A stretch of DNA of 56,765 nt, taken from positions 1 to 56,765 of the forward strand of contig NZ_JAIVFW010000050.1 of assembly GCF_020829595.1 (NCBI RefSeq), written 5' to 3'. How positions within the stretch are numbered: the stretch's first letter is position 1; each line of letters starts with the position of its first letter. Below are positions 36,370 through 45,953 of the stretch, piece after piece. A program made the translations under genes and the position numbers. The notes beneath the pieces were generated by a model that was not told the DNA's origin, searched no databases, and worked only from the letters and a program-made list of their open reading frames with translations. The DNA comes from Nostoc sp. CHAB 5844. Lineage in GTDB: Bacteria; Cyanobacteriota; Cyanobacteriia; Cyanobacteriales; Nostocaceae.

Positions 36370-38094
36370 TTAACTAAACTGTTGAGCATAAAATCTTGCA
36401 TAGCGACCTTCCAACCTTAATAATTCTTCATGAGTGCCTGATTCCACAATTTGCCCTTTCTCCAGAACTAAAATCCGATCGCATCTTCGCACTGTACTTA
36501 AACGATGGGCAATAATAAATACTGTCCGGTTCTGCATCAATCGTTCTATTGCTTCCTGTACTAATGCTTCCGATTCTGAATCTAATGCAGAGGTTGCCTC
36601 GTCTAATATTAATATTTGCGGGTTGAGCAGCACAGCACGAGCGATCGCAATTCTTTGTCGTTGTCCACCGGATAAATTTACGCCACGTTCACCCACCCAA
36701 GTTTGATAACCTTCTGGTAACTGGGTAATAAATTGATGGGCGTTAGCAATTTTCGCAGCTGCTATGACTGTATCCATATCAAAACTGTCTTGTCCAAAGG
36801 CAATATTTTGAGCGATGGTTCCCGAAAATATCACCGTTTCTTGAGGAACAATGCCAATTTGTCGCCGCAGACTATGTAAAGTCACATCCCGAATATCAAT
36901 ATCATCTATTAAAATTTGCCCAGAGTCTGGGTCATAAAAGCGAGGCAGCAGATTCACAAACGTCGTCTTCCCTGCGCCGGAAGCACCCACCAAAGCGATC
37001 GCTTCTCCTGGTGATGCCAACAAACTGATATCTTGGAGTACAGGTTCACCAGGTTTGTAAGCAAAACAAATCTGGCGATATTCCACTTTACCTTTAACTG
37101 GGGGAAGTAGAATAGCGATCGGCTTTTCTATTACCCTTGGTTGAATCGCCATCAATTCAAACACTCGATCTAAAGATGCTTCAGCTTGTTTAAACTCGTT
37201 ATAGTTATTAGTAGTGTGTCCTATCGGGTCAATTAACAATGCAGCGGCAGCTAGATAACTGAAAAAATCTCCGACAGTTAAGTTGCGTTGATAAATTTGC
37301 CACGTACCCACCATTAATAATGATAAAGCGCTTAAAGCTTCTAAAAAACCCACGATGGGAATTTGGATAGCTTTGAGGCGTTCGGCGGAATACTTCGCTT
37401 TTAAAGAACGTTCTGCTTCATAACCAAAGCGAGCAATTTCATAATTTTCAGCAGCAAATGCCTGTACAAGGCGAATTCCGCTGAAAACTTCCGTCAAAAT
37501 AGCGGATAATCCCGACACGCGATTTTGGCTTTTCAGAGAATACTTCCTTAGCCGTTCCCCAAACCACCCAATTAACAAACCCATTAACGGTGCAATCACA
37601 ATTGTGGCGAGTGTGAGTTGCCAATTCAAGTAAATCATATATATGGGTATGGCTACTAATTGCAACACACAGGGAACAAAGTCATGAAGTAGTTTATTGA
37701 CAACTTCGCCCACCCGATCTACATCTTCTGTCAGGCGGTAAGCTAAGTCACCCGTTTTAGCTTTTTCAAAATAGCTCAAATCTAATTTTTGCAAGTGACC
37801 GTATACTTGCTTGCGGAGGTAATAAGCCACTCTTAAAGCTACTTTGGCCATGTAGATATCCTGCACAGACTGAAAAAAGCCGCGCACTAGAAATACCAAA
37901 GCACAAATACCGGCTAGTTGAGCGATCGCTACTACATTACCTTGTCCAAAAGGTGCTGCTAATTTACCAGCAAGATTAATTAACGTTAGTGTAGCCAGCA
38001 CGTATCCGATAATGCCGACAAACCCCTTGATAATATTTGCCCACTGAGGTTTGATATATGGCAATAGTTGCCAGTAATTAGAACGAGTTTTCAA
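36370..38094 (-). CDS. ABC exporter half-transporter (MsbA/HepA-like)
   Basis: This 574-residue protein fuses a six-helix type I ABC exporter membrane domain (about 15-310) to a nucleotide-binding domain. The latter has Walker A in ALVGASGAGKTTFVNL, a Q loop in IGIVPQETVIF, the signature GVNLSGGQRQRIAIARA, Walker B in ILILDEATSALDSE and the switch His in FIIAHRLST. It would act as a homodimer, exporting a lipid-linked, polysaccharide or hydrophobic substrate across the inner membrane. In this group of bacteria close relatives include HepA of the heterocyst envelope, but the sequence alone does not assign that role. It has no co-directional neighbour. Confidence 0.9.
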   Translation of the reverse strand: MKTRSNYWQLLPYIKPQWANIIKGFVGIIGYVLATLTLINLAGKLAAPFGQGNVVAIAQLAGICALVFLVRGFFQSVQDIYMAKVALRVAYYLRKQVYGHLQKLDLSYFEKAKTGDLAYRLTEDVDRVGEVVNKLLHDFVPCVLQLVAIPIYMIYLNWQLTLATIVIAPLMGLLIGWFGERLRKYSLKSQNRVSGLSAILTEVFSGIRLVQAFAAENYEIARFGYEAERSLKAKYSAERLKAIQIPIVGFLEALSALSLLMVGTWQIYQRNLTVGDFFSYLAAAALLIDPIGHTTNNYNEFKQAEASLDRVFELMAIQPRVIEKPIAILLPPVKGKVEYRQICFAYKPGEPVLQDISLLASPGEAIALVGASGAGKTTFVNLLPRFYDPDSGQILIDDIDIRDVTLHSLRRQIGIVPQETVIFSGTIAQNIAFGQDSFDMDTVIAAAKIANAHQFITQLPEGYQTWVGERGVNLSGGQRQRIAIARAVLLNPQILILDEATSALDSESEALVQEAIERLMQNRTVFIIAHRLSTVRRCDRILVLEKGQIVESGTHEELLRLEGRYARFYAQQFS

Positions 38095-38540
38095 ACTATA
38101 ACTTCCAGAATATTGTTTTTCTTTGTTTGACGCTATCAGCTTTTGTGCAGTTTCAATGCACCTAGCTTGAAAATGAGTAGGAAACAGGTGTGTATGGCTG
38201 TAGGGGTCTAGGCGAAAGACTTTTTCATGTTTGGTTGTGAGATTTGCTCATGATTAGCTGATTTTAAAATTGCTGAATAATCTATCTTCATAGTACGGGT
38301 CATATCTGACTCATATTTGATTTCTGAAAAAAATCAAGTATGAGTTCTGTACTACCGAAAATATTGCCATTATAAGTTTTATCGGATACATTGCATCTAG
38401 CAGTTTTAGTTCTCAGTAGACCTACCAAAACAAAGAAGTAATGACAAATGTTCAATCAGATATGATATAAAATCTTATTTTCTCCTGCCTCTACCAATAA
38501 ATAATACCAACAACATACTTATAATTATTTGGTAACTACA
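38095..38540. other. Intergenic region between divergent genes
   Basis: This 446-bp AT-rich interval holds the promoters of the ABC exporter (-) and the acetyltransferase (+). A short inverted pair (TTTGATTTCT...AAATCAAGT) is present near 38316-38340. I see no gene in it. Confidence 0.4.
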
Positions 38541-39158
38541 ATGAAAAGTTTTCTGCGGCAAGCTTTTTTTGTTTTAACGATTTTCTGGTTTTCGCCACTA
38601 ATACTACCATTCTTATTAACAACAGAAAAAGAAGTAATTACTGCTGATGTCAAACGATGGAGTGAAGTTTTGGGTTTGCCAGAGCAACGTTTGTGGATTA
38701 AATTACTTGTTTTGCTACACAAGACAACAGAATTTAGAAATTTATATTACTACCGTCTATTTAAAGGCAATCTAAACGGGCGGATTGCTATGTATTTACT
38801 CAAGTTGCTTTATCCAGAATGTCCTTCTCTATTCTTAGATTACTCCTGTTGCATTGGCGCTGGTTTATTTATCCAGCATGGATTTAGCACTATTATTATG
38901 GCAGATATAGGTGAACAATGTTGGGTGAACCAACAAGTAACAATTGGATATAAAGATAAATCAGGTCGTCCTAAAATTGGGAACAATGTTCGGATTACGG
39001 CGGGGGCTAAAGTCCTAGGTAACATTCAAGTAGGCAATAATGTCACAATTGGTGCGAATGCAGTTGTTGTCAAAGATGTCCCTAGCGATTGTGTTGTTGT
39101 AGGAATTCCTGCCGCCATTATTAAAAGAAATGGTATCAAGGTTGAAGAGAAATTGTAA
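38541..39158 (+). CDS. Serine acetyltransferase-like hexapeptide transferase
   Basis: The 205-residue protein starts at the ATG at 38541; a TTG four codons earlier is in frame. A hydrophobic N-terminal segment (FFVLTIFWFSPLILPFLL) precedes a left-handed beta-helix domain with hexapeptide repeats. That domain contains FIQHGFSTIIMADIGEQCWVNQQVTIGYKD, PKIGNNVRITAGAKVLGNI and VGNNVTIGANAVVVKDVPS. The catalytic His sits in IQHGFS, as in serine O-acetyltransferase-type enzymes. The hydrophobic start and solitary position make a role in acetylating a polysaccharide or lipid-linked sugar as likely as cysteine synthesis. Confidence 0.85.
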   Translation: MKSFLRQAFFVLTIFWFSPLILPFLLTTEKEVITADVKRWSEVLGLPEQRLWIKLLVLLHKTTEFRNLYYYRLFKGNLNGRIAMYLLKLLYPECPSLFLDYSCCIGAGLFIQHGFSTIIMADIGEQCWVNQQVTIGYKDKSGRPKIGNNVRITAGAKVLGNIQVGNNVTIGANAVVVKDVPSDCVVVGIPAAIIKRNGIKVEEKL

Positions 39159-39296
39159 ATTATGCAGCAGAAGGCAGGAGGTAAAAGTATTAAGTAGCAT
39201 CATGAACTGCGTACACAAAAAAACATGAAAGAGAGATTGAGGACTAGTATTTTTACTCAGCAACTGCCGAAAGGGTTTCCCGACTTGATCTGCATT

Positions 39297-39360
39297 GGCG
39301 TTTGAACGAAGTGAAACCCAACAAATCCCAAAAAATGTTGGGTTTCGTTCCTCAAACGCC
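39297..39360. repeat. 64-bp snap-back repeat
   Basis: GGCGTTTGA (39297-39305) pairs with TCAAACGCC (39352-39360), and GAAACCCAACA (39313-39323) pairs with TGTTGGGTTTC (39336-39346). The inner stem is shared with 16779-16817. The rest of 39159-39625 is non-coding and includes the psaK leader. Confidence 0.75.
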
Positions 39361-39625
39361 AGTTGCTACAACGGGGGGAACCCCCGCAACGCACTGGCTC
39401 CCCAACCTACGCCTAATGCACAACTTTAGCCTTGACACGCTACTATAATTTGATGTTTTTTATGTTGAGCTACTTATTATCAGTAGTAGCCGTCAGATAG
39501 TAGTTTATATTAAGGATTTAGAATAACTGTTAAATATTGCTGCAAAATAGGGATTTTCCTTGAATTATTTTCCTAGATTTCCCGATGATATTTTCAATGA
39601 TTAACAAATTTCAGGAGTAAATTTA

Positions 39626-39886
39626 GTGTTGACTTCAACCTTACTAGCAGCAGCCACCACACCTCTACAATGGAGTCCTACAGTTGGCATCATCATGATT
39701 CTTGCCAACATCTTCGCTATTGCCTTTGGCAAATCTACCATTAAGTATCAAAATTCCGAGCCAGCTTTACCCTCAGCAAATTTCTTTGGCGGCTTTGGTT
39801 TACCTGCACTACTAGCAACTACAGCCTTTGGTCACATTTTAGGCGTAGGTATCATCTTAGGATTGCATAACCTAGGTAGATTCTAA
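39626..39886 (+). CDS. psaK: Photosystem I subunit PsaK
   Basis: The product has 86 residues with two transmembrane helices (about 18-37 and 58-82) joined by a short loop. The conserved PTVGIIMILANIFAIAFGK and FGGFGLPALLATTAFGHILG segments are typical of PsaK, a peripheral chlorophyll-binding subunit of photosystem I at the edge of the complex that helps attach antenna. The start is a GTG preceded at the right distance by CAGGAG (39612-39617). A clear terminator follows. The gene is monocistronic, as psaK usually is. Confidence 0.95.
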   Translation: MLTSTLLAAATTPLQWSPTVGIIMILANIFAIAFGKSTIKYQNSEPALPSANFFGGFGLPALLATTAFGHILGVGIILGLHNLGRF

Positions 39887-39938
39887 GTTTTGTACCACAG
39901 TTTGCTTTCGGTTCTATACAGTTTTGTCTCAACGATTT

Positions 39939-39970
39939 GAGCTAGAAATTAACATTTCTGGCTCTTTTTT
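39939..39970 (+). terminator. Rho-independent terminator of psaK
   Basis: GAGCTAGAAAT pairs with ATTTCTGGCTC (one G-U type mismatch) around a four-base loop and is followed by six T residues, 52 bp beyond the psaK stop. Confidence 0.85.
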
Positions 39971-40088
39971 ATACAACTGTTATCAGTCGGTTCCATCAAA
40001 ACTCCAATTTCTTCAAAAATACTCTGCCAATAATGAAGAGTGCCGGAAAAGCTGAGGAGCATTGATGTGTCTGAATGAGGTATTTGTA

Positions 40089-40361
40089 TCAAAAAAAGTA
40101 ATAATGCTTTTTCACGTCGCTGATAATTTCCCAGGTGCAGGACATACCAGCGGGGAAAGTCACCAAATCTCCTTTACCCATTTGCACTGATTGTCCAGCA
40201 TCTGGCGTAACAATGACCTCACCTGTCAAAAAGTAGCAAGTTTCTTCAGTATCGTAAGTCCAGGGAAACTTGGAGACTTCCTTTTCCCAAATTGCCCATT
40301 TGAACACACCCAAATTTTTAAGATATTCTTGACTGGGTTGATGCTCAATTTTAATTTCCAT
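40089..40361 (-). CDS. Cupin-domain protein (DUF861 type)
   Basis: The 90-residue protein starts at the ATG at 40361; the longer frame to 40412 overlaps the upstream gene's stop and lacks a site. It is a single small cupin. The WTYDTEETCYFLTGEVIVTP strand pair and GKGDLVTFPAGMSCTWEI are the two cupin motifs, in the form seen in DUF861 (Cupin_3) proteins. It lies 22 bp downstream of the Mo-nitro_C gene in the same direction, so the two are probably co-transcribed. Metal or ligand is unknown; only some of the usual metal-binding His/Glu residues are present. Confidence 0.85.
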   Translation of the reverse strand: MEIKIEHQPSQEYLKNLGVFKWAIWEKEVSKFPWTYDTEETCYFLTGEVIVTPDAGQSVQMGKGDLVTFPAGMSCTWEIISDVKKHYYFF

Positions 40362-40383
40362 GTTTTGTCTTCTTAGTTTGCGT

Positions 40384-40749
40384 TTAACAGTATGACTGGA
40401 TATCTTCGCCACACTGATCTACTAAATAACACAAAGCACGAAAACGCAAGCCGACAAATTGCTCATAAAGGGGATTCAGCTTGCACATGGGCGGAATGTG
40501 CGCTATTATGCGACCGAACAAAACAATATCACGCTCGAAAGGACACTGTGCTGGAATCAATTTAGCAATAAAGTGTGCTAATTTACGATTTTGAATTTCG
40601 AGTTCGTCAAGTTTTTGACGTAATGGTTGCAGAAAATCATATCGAGATTGAGCAAAAGAGTTTTGTTTAGCTGCTTTTACAGTTTGATTCAGATTTTCAG
40701 GCTGAATAAAAGCAGGCAGAATAATAGATAGATCAGTTGTTTTGTGCAT
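40384..40749 (-). CDS. Stand-alone Mo-dependent nitrogenase C-terminal-domain protein
   Basis: The 121-residue protein starts at the ATG at 40749 (MHKTTDLSIILPAF). Its C-terminal half, IPAQCPFERDIVLFGRI followed by HIPPMCKLNPLYEQFVGLRFRALCYL and ending CGEDIQSYC, matches the Mo-nitro_C domain found in nitrogen-fixing cyanobacteria. The N-terminal half is helical and charged. No nif structural gene is in the window, so this is the free-standing form, co-transcribed with a cupin gene. Conserved cysteines (about 75, 92, 109, 116 and 121) could bind metal. The function of the domain is not established. Confidence 0.85.
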   Translation of the reverse strand: MHKTTDLSIILPAFIQPENLNQTVKAAKQNSFAQSRYDFLQPLRQKLDELEIQNRKLAHFIAKLIPAQCPFERDIVLFGRIIAHIPPMCKLNPLYEQFVGLRFRALCYLVDQCGEDIQSYC

Positions 40750-41525
40750 AGTTGTTAGTAATATTTGCTCAGGTTGGTAAACTAGCAAGTTGCAGATTTA
40801 AGTCTTACCCAGCAATTGATTCCAGCAGTTTGTGTAATGCTTGCAGACATAAGTTCTGTAAGCACAAAATGCTTATTTGGTTTACAAAATGTGGGTAAAA
40901 GTTGACTTAATTGATATTTAAACTCACCGTATGGTGGAGAACTGTCCCGTTAAATACAAAATAACAAAGAAAAGATAAAAGTGGGATTTTTTTACCTTAT
41001 TGATTGCTGATACCGGAAATAGCAATTTCATATATTGAATATAGATCCAACGTTCGGAAACTACACAGTATCTGGAGATGGAGTTTCTTAGACGAAAGCA
41101 CAGTTATATTATGACTTTAGCTAGAATTCCTGCGAATTACTCCCTAAAGCTAAATGATTGTAGGATATTGAGTATCAAATAAATTGTCATGTACGCTACA
41201 TAAGTAGCCCTAGATATTATTTAATTAGTCACTCCAAATCGTTTCATAAGCATAGACTAATAATGTTGTGTAAGTAACCAAACAGAACATCAGGGACGTA
41301 AATTAAATCTATCAAAGTGATTAATTATGAAATAGCGAGAGTAGGCGATGTCTACTTAAATAAACACCAAGGCACAAAAAAGAGAAATATTCAAGCTATC
41401 TTCACACAACACTCAAATATATTGCCTGAGTTTGGTGTAATTAAAACTAAAAAATACTGCATTGTCTGAATATCTGTTGTGGTTACAGCCAAAATAGATG
41501 TAAGAGAATTTAGCAAAGAACAACA
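40750..41525. other. Long intergenic region without recognised gene
   Basis: This 776-bp AT-rich gap lies between divergent genes. I looked for a coding frame, an NtcA site (GTA-N8-TAC) and strong stem-loops and found none I would defend. Confidence 0.45.
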
Positions 41526-42083
41526 ATGACTACAATAGTCAAGTCCATCACTTTAGAAGAATTCCTGCAACTTCCTGAAACTAAACCCGCCGCTGAATTT
41601 ATCAACGGAAAAATTAGCCAAAAACCTATGCTTCAAGGAGAACATAGCTTACTACAGGTAGCACTCTGTGAAGCAATTAACCGGACAGCCAAGCCACAAA
41701 AAATTGCCCATGCTTTCCCTGAACTGCGTTGTGTTTTTGGGGGTGTTGCTATAATTCCAGATATTTCTGTGTTTCGTTGGGAACGCATTCCTCGTGAACC
41801 ATCCGGCAGAATTGCTAACCGCTTTGAAACTTATCCCGACTGGGCAATAGAAATCCTTTCCCCAGACCAAAGCTCAGGTAAAGTTCTGCATAACCTGCTA
41901 CACTGTTCTCAAAATGGTACAGAACTAGGTTGGTTAATTTTTCCAGAGGAAGCCAATATTCTAACTATCTTCCCAAATCAACGAGTCCAAATGCTCACAG
42001 GTACAGACCAACTGCCAATTCTCCGCAATATTGAGTTAACTTTAACTGTTGAGCAAGTTTTTAGCTGGCTAACTCTTGAGTAG
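41526..42083 (+). CDS. Uma2-family (DUF820) putative endonuclease
   Basis: This 185-residue protein is of the Uma2/DUF820 type, abundant in cyanobacteria and built on a PD-(D/E)XK nuclease fold. Visible motifs are PAAEFINGKI near the N-terminus, the acidic IPDISVFRWERIP, and WAIEILSPDQSSGKVLHNLLHC with the Glu of the E-x-L motif. Activity has not been shown for most members. The 3' end overlaps the converging WD40 gene by 15 bp (42069-42083), so the two transcripts are antisense there. Confidence 0.9.
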   Translation: MTTIVKSITLEEFLQLPETKPAAEFINGKISQKPMLQGEHSLLQVALCEAINRTAKPQKIAHAFPELRCVFGGVAIIPDISVFRWERIPREPSGRIANRFETYPDWAIEILSPDQSSGKVLHNLLHCSQNGTELGWLIFPEEANILTIFPNQRVQMLTGTDQLPILRNIELTLTVEQVFSWLTLE

Positions 42084-44456
42084 CAGGGGTTTATACTCAG
42101 CATTTAGATAGACTTGCCAAATTTTGATGGTTTTATCAGAACTACCACTCACAAGTAATTTACCATCAGGACTGAGAGCGAGAGAATTTACTGTTCCTGA
42201 GTGTCCGGTGAGGGTGTAGAGGATTTCGTTTGTAGAAATACGCCAAATATTAATTGTCCGATCGCCACTACCACTAAATAATAGTTGTCCATTGGGACTA
42301 ATCACAATTGATTTGACTGCATCAGCGTGACCGTTGAGAGTATGCAGCAGTTTGCCTGTAATTAAATGCCAAATTTTGATAGTTGTATCAGCACTACCGC
42401 TAAATAAAAGTTGACCATCAGGACTAATGGCTATTGATTTTACTTCGCCTGTATGACCAGTGAGTGTGCGTAGGGGATCACCTGTGCGTGGGTTCCACAG
42501 CCTAATTTTGCTATCGGAACTACCACTGGCGAGAATGCTACCATCAGAACTGATAGCTACGGCATGCACAGATGCGGAATGCCAAAGTGTACAAATGCGA
42601 TCGCCCTTGTGTAAATTCCAAATTTTAATTTTGTTACTACCACTGGCGAGAATCTGCCCATCAGGACTAATATCAACAACGTTGACGGGTTTTTGATGCC
42701 CTAAGAGGGTGTGGATTAACTGACCAGTTTGCAAATGCCAAACTGTAACATTACTTTTGGGGTGTTGACAACTACCAACAGCCAGAAAATTCCCATCAGG
42801 ACTAATCGCCACCGATGAAACTTCGCCTAAGTTACTGGTGAGAGTTCTGATTTGTTTGCCGGTTTGCAAATTCCAGATATTAATTGTTTGGTCTGCACAT
42901 CCACTAACTAAGGTCTCACCATCAGGACTAATGGCCACAGATGCAACTTTACCGGAATGACTAGTTAATGTATGGATGAGTTCGGGAGATTCTAAGGTGC
43001 GTTTGTGTTTGAGGGTGGCGATCGCTTGTAATATTGTTTCTGTGGTAGCAGCACTTTGGCGATCGCCCACTGCTATAAAATATTCTTTGAGTTTGAAAAC
43101 ATATTCCTCATCTTCTATTTTGATAGCAGATTGCATTGCCTCTAAGGAGTTAGTAAAATCCTGAGTTGTGACTTGACGCAATTCTAACCAGGTGTTGATT
43201 GAATAATCTACTTGTTCTTTTGCCCACGAGCGATCGCTTAAATGTGATAAACTCTGCGCTAATTGTAAAGCCAACTCTGGAACCCAATATCTGCGCTCTT
43301 TTTCGAGAGCTTGATAAACTTGTTGATAACCTGTGGCATATACCTGGAGTATGTTATCTTCTGACATTGCCTGTAGTGCTGGCACTAGCTTATCTTTGAG
43401 CAAACTAGGTAACAACTCTGGTAATAACGGTGGTACATCATGATGAACTAGGTGATAAGCATCTGCTACCCAAGCTGCAACTAAACAGTGACAGGTAATT
43501 AATACTTGGCTGAACTTGGCAATATCCTGCTGATTTATCTGGTATTTCAAAGACAGTTTACTAATATCAATTCCTTTGACTTGCCATTTTTCAGCCTTTT
43601 CTAAAGTTGCCAAATTTTGGACATTATCACCACCTAGTTGATTGATTTCCTCTAAATCTTCGCCTAAATTTACTAGTTCATCTCTAATTTTTTTCCATTC
43701 TAAAGCTCGACTTTTCGCAAACTCTTGAATAATCTCTTTGTATGGTAAACGAGAAATAGTTTTATAAAAATAATTTTCTTGACCTAAACCCCAGTATGCA
43801 ATCCGAAAATTTAAATAATCTCCATCGTGGTCTGATTCTAAAATTAAAATTGGCTCTGTTTTTAACATACTAAACAAAGCTTTAATACTAGATTCGCTAT
43901 GAAAACGTTTACTATCCCAAGCACCAGCTAAAAATTCTGTTGGTCTAACAGGGTTATGCAGAGAATAATTGCTATTAATAAATTCTCGCAACCCTTCAGC
44001 TAAAATTCTTTCGATATCAGAAATTTCTTCAGGATTGCAGTCAAATTGGTCAAACTTAATTTGTGGAGGAGCGATAAAAATTTTTAGTGGAGTATTTCTG
44101 TGACTATTACGAGTCTCTAAAATTTGCGAAGGATACAATCTTAAAGGCCAGCTATCCAAAACTTTATTAACTTCTGGTAACTGAAGAGATGTATTTCTCT
44201 GTTGTTGTGCTATTTGTAATTGTGTTTCTCGTTGATATAGTGCTAATTGCTGTTGTAATTTTTCTTGTTGAAATTCTTCTTCGGAACTTTTGCCATTAGT
44301 TGTAATATTGACGAATTCAATAACTTCTTCGATTATTTGCGGAAATTGGTAATTTGTTGTAGCTAGACCTTCAGCCGTTCTTTTTTGTACTAGATTGACA
44401 ACTACAGGTGCAAACTCTAGTACGAGTTGAATGAGTAACCTTAACCCTTGTTCCAT
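42069..44456 (-). CDS. WD40-repeat protein with large uncharacterised N-terminal module
   Basis: The product has 795 residues. The C-terminal 300 residues hold seven WD40 repeats with the usual GH...WD-type spacing, for example HSGKVASVAISPDGETLVSG, CADQTINIWNLQTGKQIRTL and GHTGEVKSIAISPDGQLLFSG, which form one complete propeller. Residues 1-490 match no domain I can name. That part includes a Gln-rich coiled-coil stretch (about 62-92) and conserved-looking blocks PLKIFIAPPQIKFDQF and AYWGLGQENYFYKTISRLPYKEI. There is no signal peptide or membrane segment. Such proteins often act as scaffolds or sensors in cyanobacteria. Confidence 0.8.
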   Translation of the reverse strand: MEQGLRLLIQLVLEFAPVVVNLVQKRTAEGLATTNYQFPQIIEEVIEFVNITTNGKSSEEEFQQEKLQQQLALYQRETQLQIAQQQRNTSLQLPEVNKVLDSWPLRLYPSQILETRNSHRNTPLKIFIAPPQIKFDQFDCNPEEISDIERILAEGLREFINSNYSLHNPVRPTEFLAGAWDSKRFHSESSIKALFSMLKTEPILILESDHDGDYLNFRIAYWGLGQENYFYKTISRLPYKEIIQEFAKSRALEWKKIRDELVNLGEDLEEINQLGGDNVQNLATLEKAEKWQVKGIDISKLSLKYQINQQDIAKFSQVLITCHCLVAAWVADAYHLVHHDVPPLLPELLPSLLKDKLVPALQAMSEDNILQVYATGYQQVYQALEKERRYWVPELALQLAQSLSHLSDRSWAKEQVDYSINTWLELRQVTTQDFTNSLEAMQSAIKIEDEEYVFKLKEYFIAVGDRQSAATTETILQAIATLKHKRTLESPELIHTLTSHSGKVASVAISPDGETLVSGCADQTINIWNLQTGKQIRTLTSNLGEVSSVAISPDGNFLAVGSCQHPKSNVTVWHLQTGQLIHTLLGHQKPVNVVDISPDGQILASGSNKIKIWNLHKGDRICTLWHSASVHAVAISSDGSILASGSSDSKIRLWNPRTGDPLRTLTGHTGEVKSIAISPDGQLLFSGSADTTIKIWHLITGKLLHTLNGHADAVKSIVISPNGQLLFSGSGDRTINIWRISTNEILYTLTGHSGTVNSLALSPDGKLLVSGSSDKTIKIWQVYLNAEYKPLLLKS

Positions 44457-45012
44457 AAAGGGATGCCTATTTGATAAATAATATTAACTGTGGAGAGGAA
44501 ATACGAGTGTGTGCAGCAGTTTGTCATTAGATACTGCTACAATCCATCACTTAAGATAATCGCCATAAGCCATACTACTACTTACCGGGATCATATTGCC
44601 CATAAATTAAATGTCTAGTTCCAAGAATGATTAAGTAATATTAGCTGCACTATAACCAATTACCGAGCATCATAGTAGAATTGAAGGGAAGTTTTATCAG
44701 GGCGATCGCAGCTTTAATTAGATTTTAAAATATCAGAAAAATTAAGTAAACTAATTGCTAGTTAAAAATTCAAAAGTTTAGAGAATTAAAGCATTATGCT
44801 ATAATTGAAAGATATGGCTAGATAAAACATCTAAAATCAGCCTTTAATAATAAAACTAGCTTTATAAAACATATAATTTGAGTTAACGGCTAACTTTTTA
44901 GCAATAAAGCAATTGATAAAAAATTTTAGGTATCTTTAGACTGAGTATTTTCTACTAGATTCCGGGTTTATTTACTGTTTTACTAGAAAATGCTCATGCT
45001 TACCGAACAAAA
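44457..45012. other. Intergenic region with no recognised gene
   Basis: This 556-bp AT-rich interval lies upstream of the WD40 gene and downstream of the secreted protein at 45013. One HIP1 site is present (44702-44709). I see no coding frame. Confidence 0.4.
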
Positions 45013-45402
45013 TTAAAATCTAATTCCCAGTTGTCCATTAAAACCTCTTACAGAATTATAACCGGCTCCTACGAAAACGTTTTTTGTAGCACCTACCTGA
45101 ACGCCACCAGAAACAGCCACACCTTTATCTTGGGAATATAATCCCACTCCTACATAAGGAGAAACAACGGGTAAATTGATAAATTTCAACACATCTACTC
45201 CAGTAGCACCGTCAGGGCCATTTCCCACTTCTACACCCAAATTTAAAGCTCTAGCTCCCACTGCATAAGTGGTATCACCTTCTTTGCTACCAACAGAGAC
45301 CCAAGGCTGTGGTATTAGTTGAGCAGATGCTTGGCTAGGGGCAAACAGAGCAAAAAAACTAACTGATGTTATGAGTGTTTTGGTAATAATTGCTTTTTTC
45401 AT
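45013..45402 (-). CDS. Small exported protein, outer-membrane-barrel-like
   Basis: The product has 129 residues with a clear signal peptide (ITKTLITSVSFFALFAPSQASA, cleavage near residue 27). The mature part consists of alternating small and aromatic residues, as in YVGVGLYSQDKGVAVSGGVQVGATKNVFVGAGYNSVRGFNGQLGIRF, and ends in Phe, like a small outer-membrane beta barrel. I do not recognise a family. Location in the outer membrane is inferred from the C-terminal Phe and strand pattern only. Confidence 0.7.
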   Translation of the reverse strand: MKKAIITKTLITSVSFFALFAPSQASAQLIPQPWVSVGSKEGDTTYAVGARALNLGVEVGNGPDGATGVDVLKFINLPVVSPYVGVGLYSQDKGVAVSGGVQVGATKNVFVGAGYNSVRGFNGQLGIRF

Positions 45403-45536
45403 ACTTTCCTTCTAATATTAATCGTCAAAGATGATTAATCGTGACGCATTTGCCAAGACTAAGTGCCTGGGTGGAGTGATTAGACAAAAGCATTGCGTAC
45501 CTATGAACAGTTGCACATCTAGCTAACTGGAAAACA

Positions 45537-45845
45537 ATGAACTACTCCGTTGAACTTCAAAGCTATCTAGATGCACAAGGACGTGTAAAAGAATGGCCTT
45601 CAAAACGGAATAAGGGCAAATTCCAAAGGCTAGTGTTGGAATATTTAGCAACAAAGTTTGAAGTAGGTATAATTTACACCGAGAAAGAAGTAAATGTGAT
45701 TTTAAATGAGCATCATACCTTCGGCGATCCTGCTTTATTGCGAAGAGAAATGTTTGAAAGGCGACTAATTAACAGAGAACAGGATGGTTCTGCTTATTGG
45801 TGTAATCAGCAAGGGGAAAATGTTACTCATACTCATTCTCTGTAA
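45537..45845 (+). CDS. DUF2087 protein
   Basis: This 102-residue soluble protein has the DUF2087 pattern: YLDAQGRVKEWPSKRNKGKF, then FEVGIIYTEKEVNVILNEHHTFGDPALLRREMFERRLINREQDGSAYW. The domain usually follows a helix-turn-helix in transcriptional regulators but also occurs alone, as here. The FERRLINREQDGSAYW segment matches the end of that domain. Function is not established. A strong inverted repeat lies six bases downstream. Confidence 0.85.
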   Translation: MNYSVELQSYLDAQGRVKEWPSKRNKGKFQRLVLEYLATKFEVGIIYTEKEVNVILNEHHTFGDPALLRREMFERRLINREQDGSAYWCNQQGENVTHTHSL

Positions 45846-45851
45846 AGCTTG

Positions 45852-45888
45852 GTAGGGTGCGTTACCGCGCCAGCGTAACGCACTCTAC
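45852..45888. terminator. Inverted repeat between convergent genes
   Basis: GTAGGGTGCGTTAC pairs with GTAACGCACTCTAC (one mismatch) around a nine-base loop, just after the DUF2087 stop codon. GTGCGTTAC repeats of this type are scattered in cyanobacterial genomes. Termination is plausible, though no T run follows. Confidence 0.6.
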
Positions 45889-45953
45889 TGGCATGGGTTA
45901 GGAGGGATCAACGAGTGCTTAAAGACACAGACAAATACTTTTAAAACAACCTC

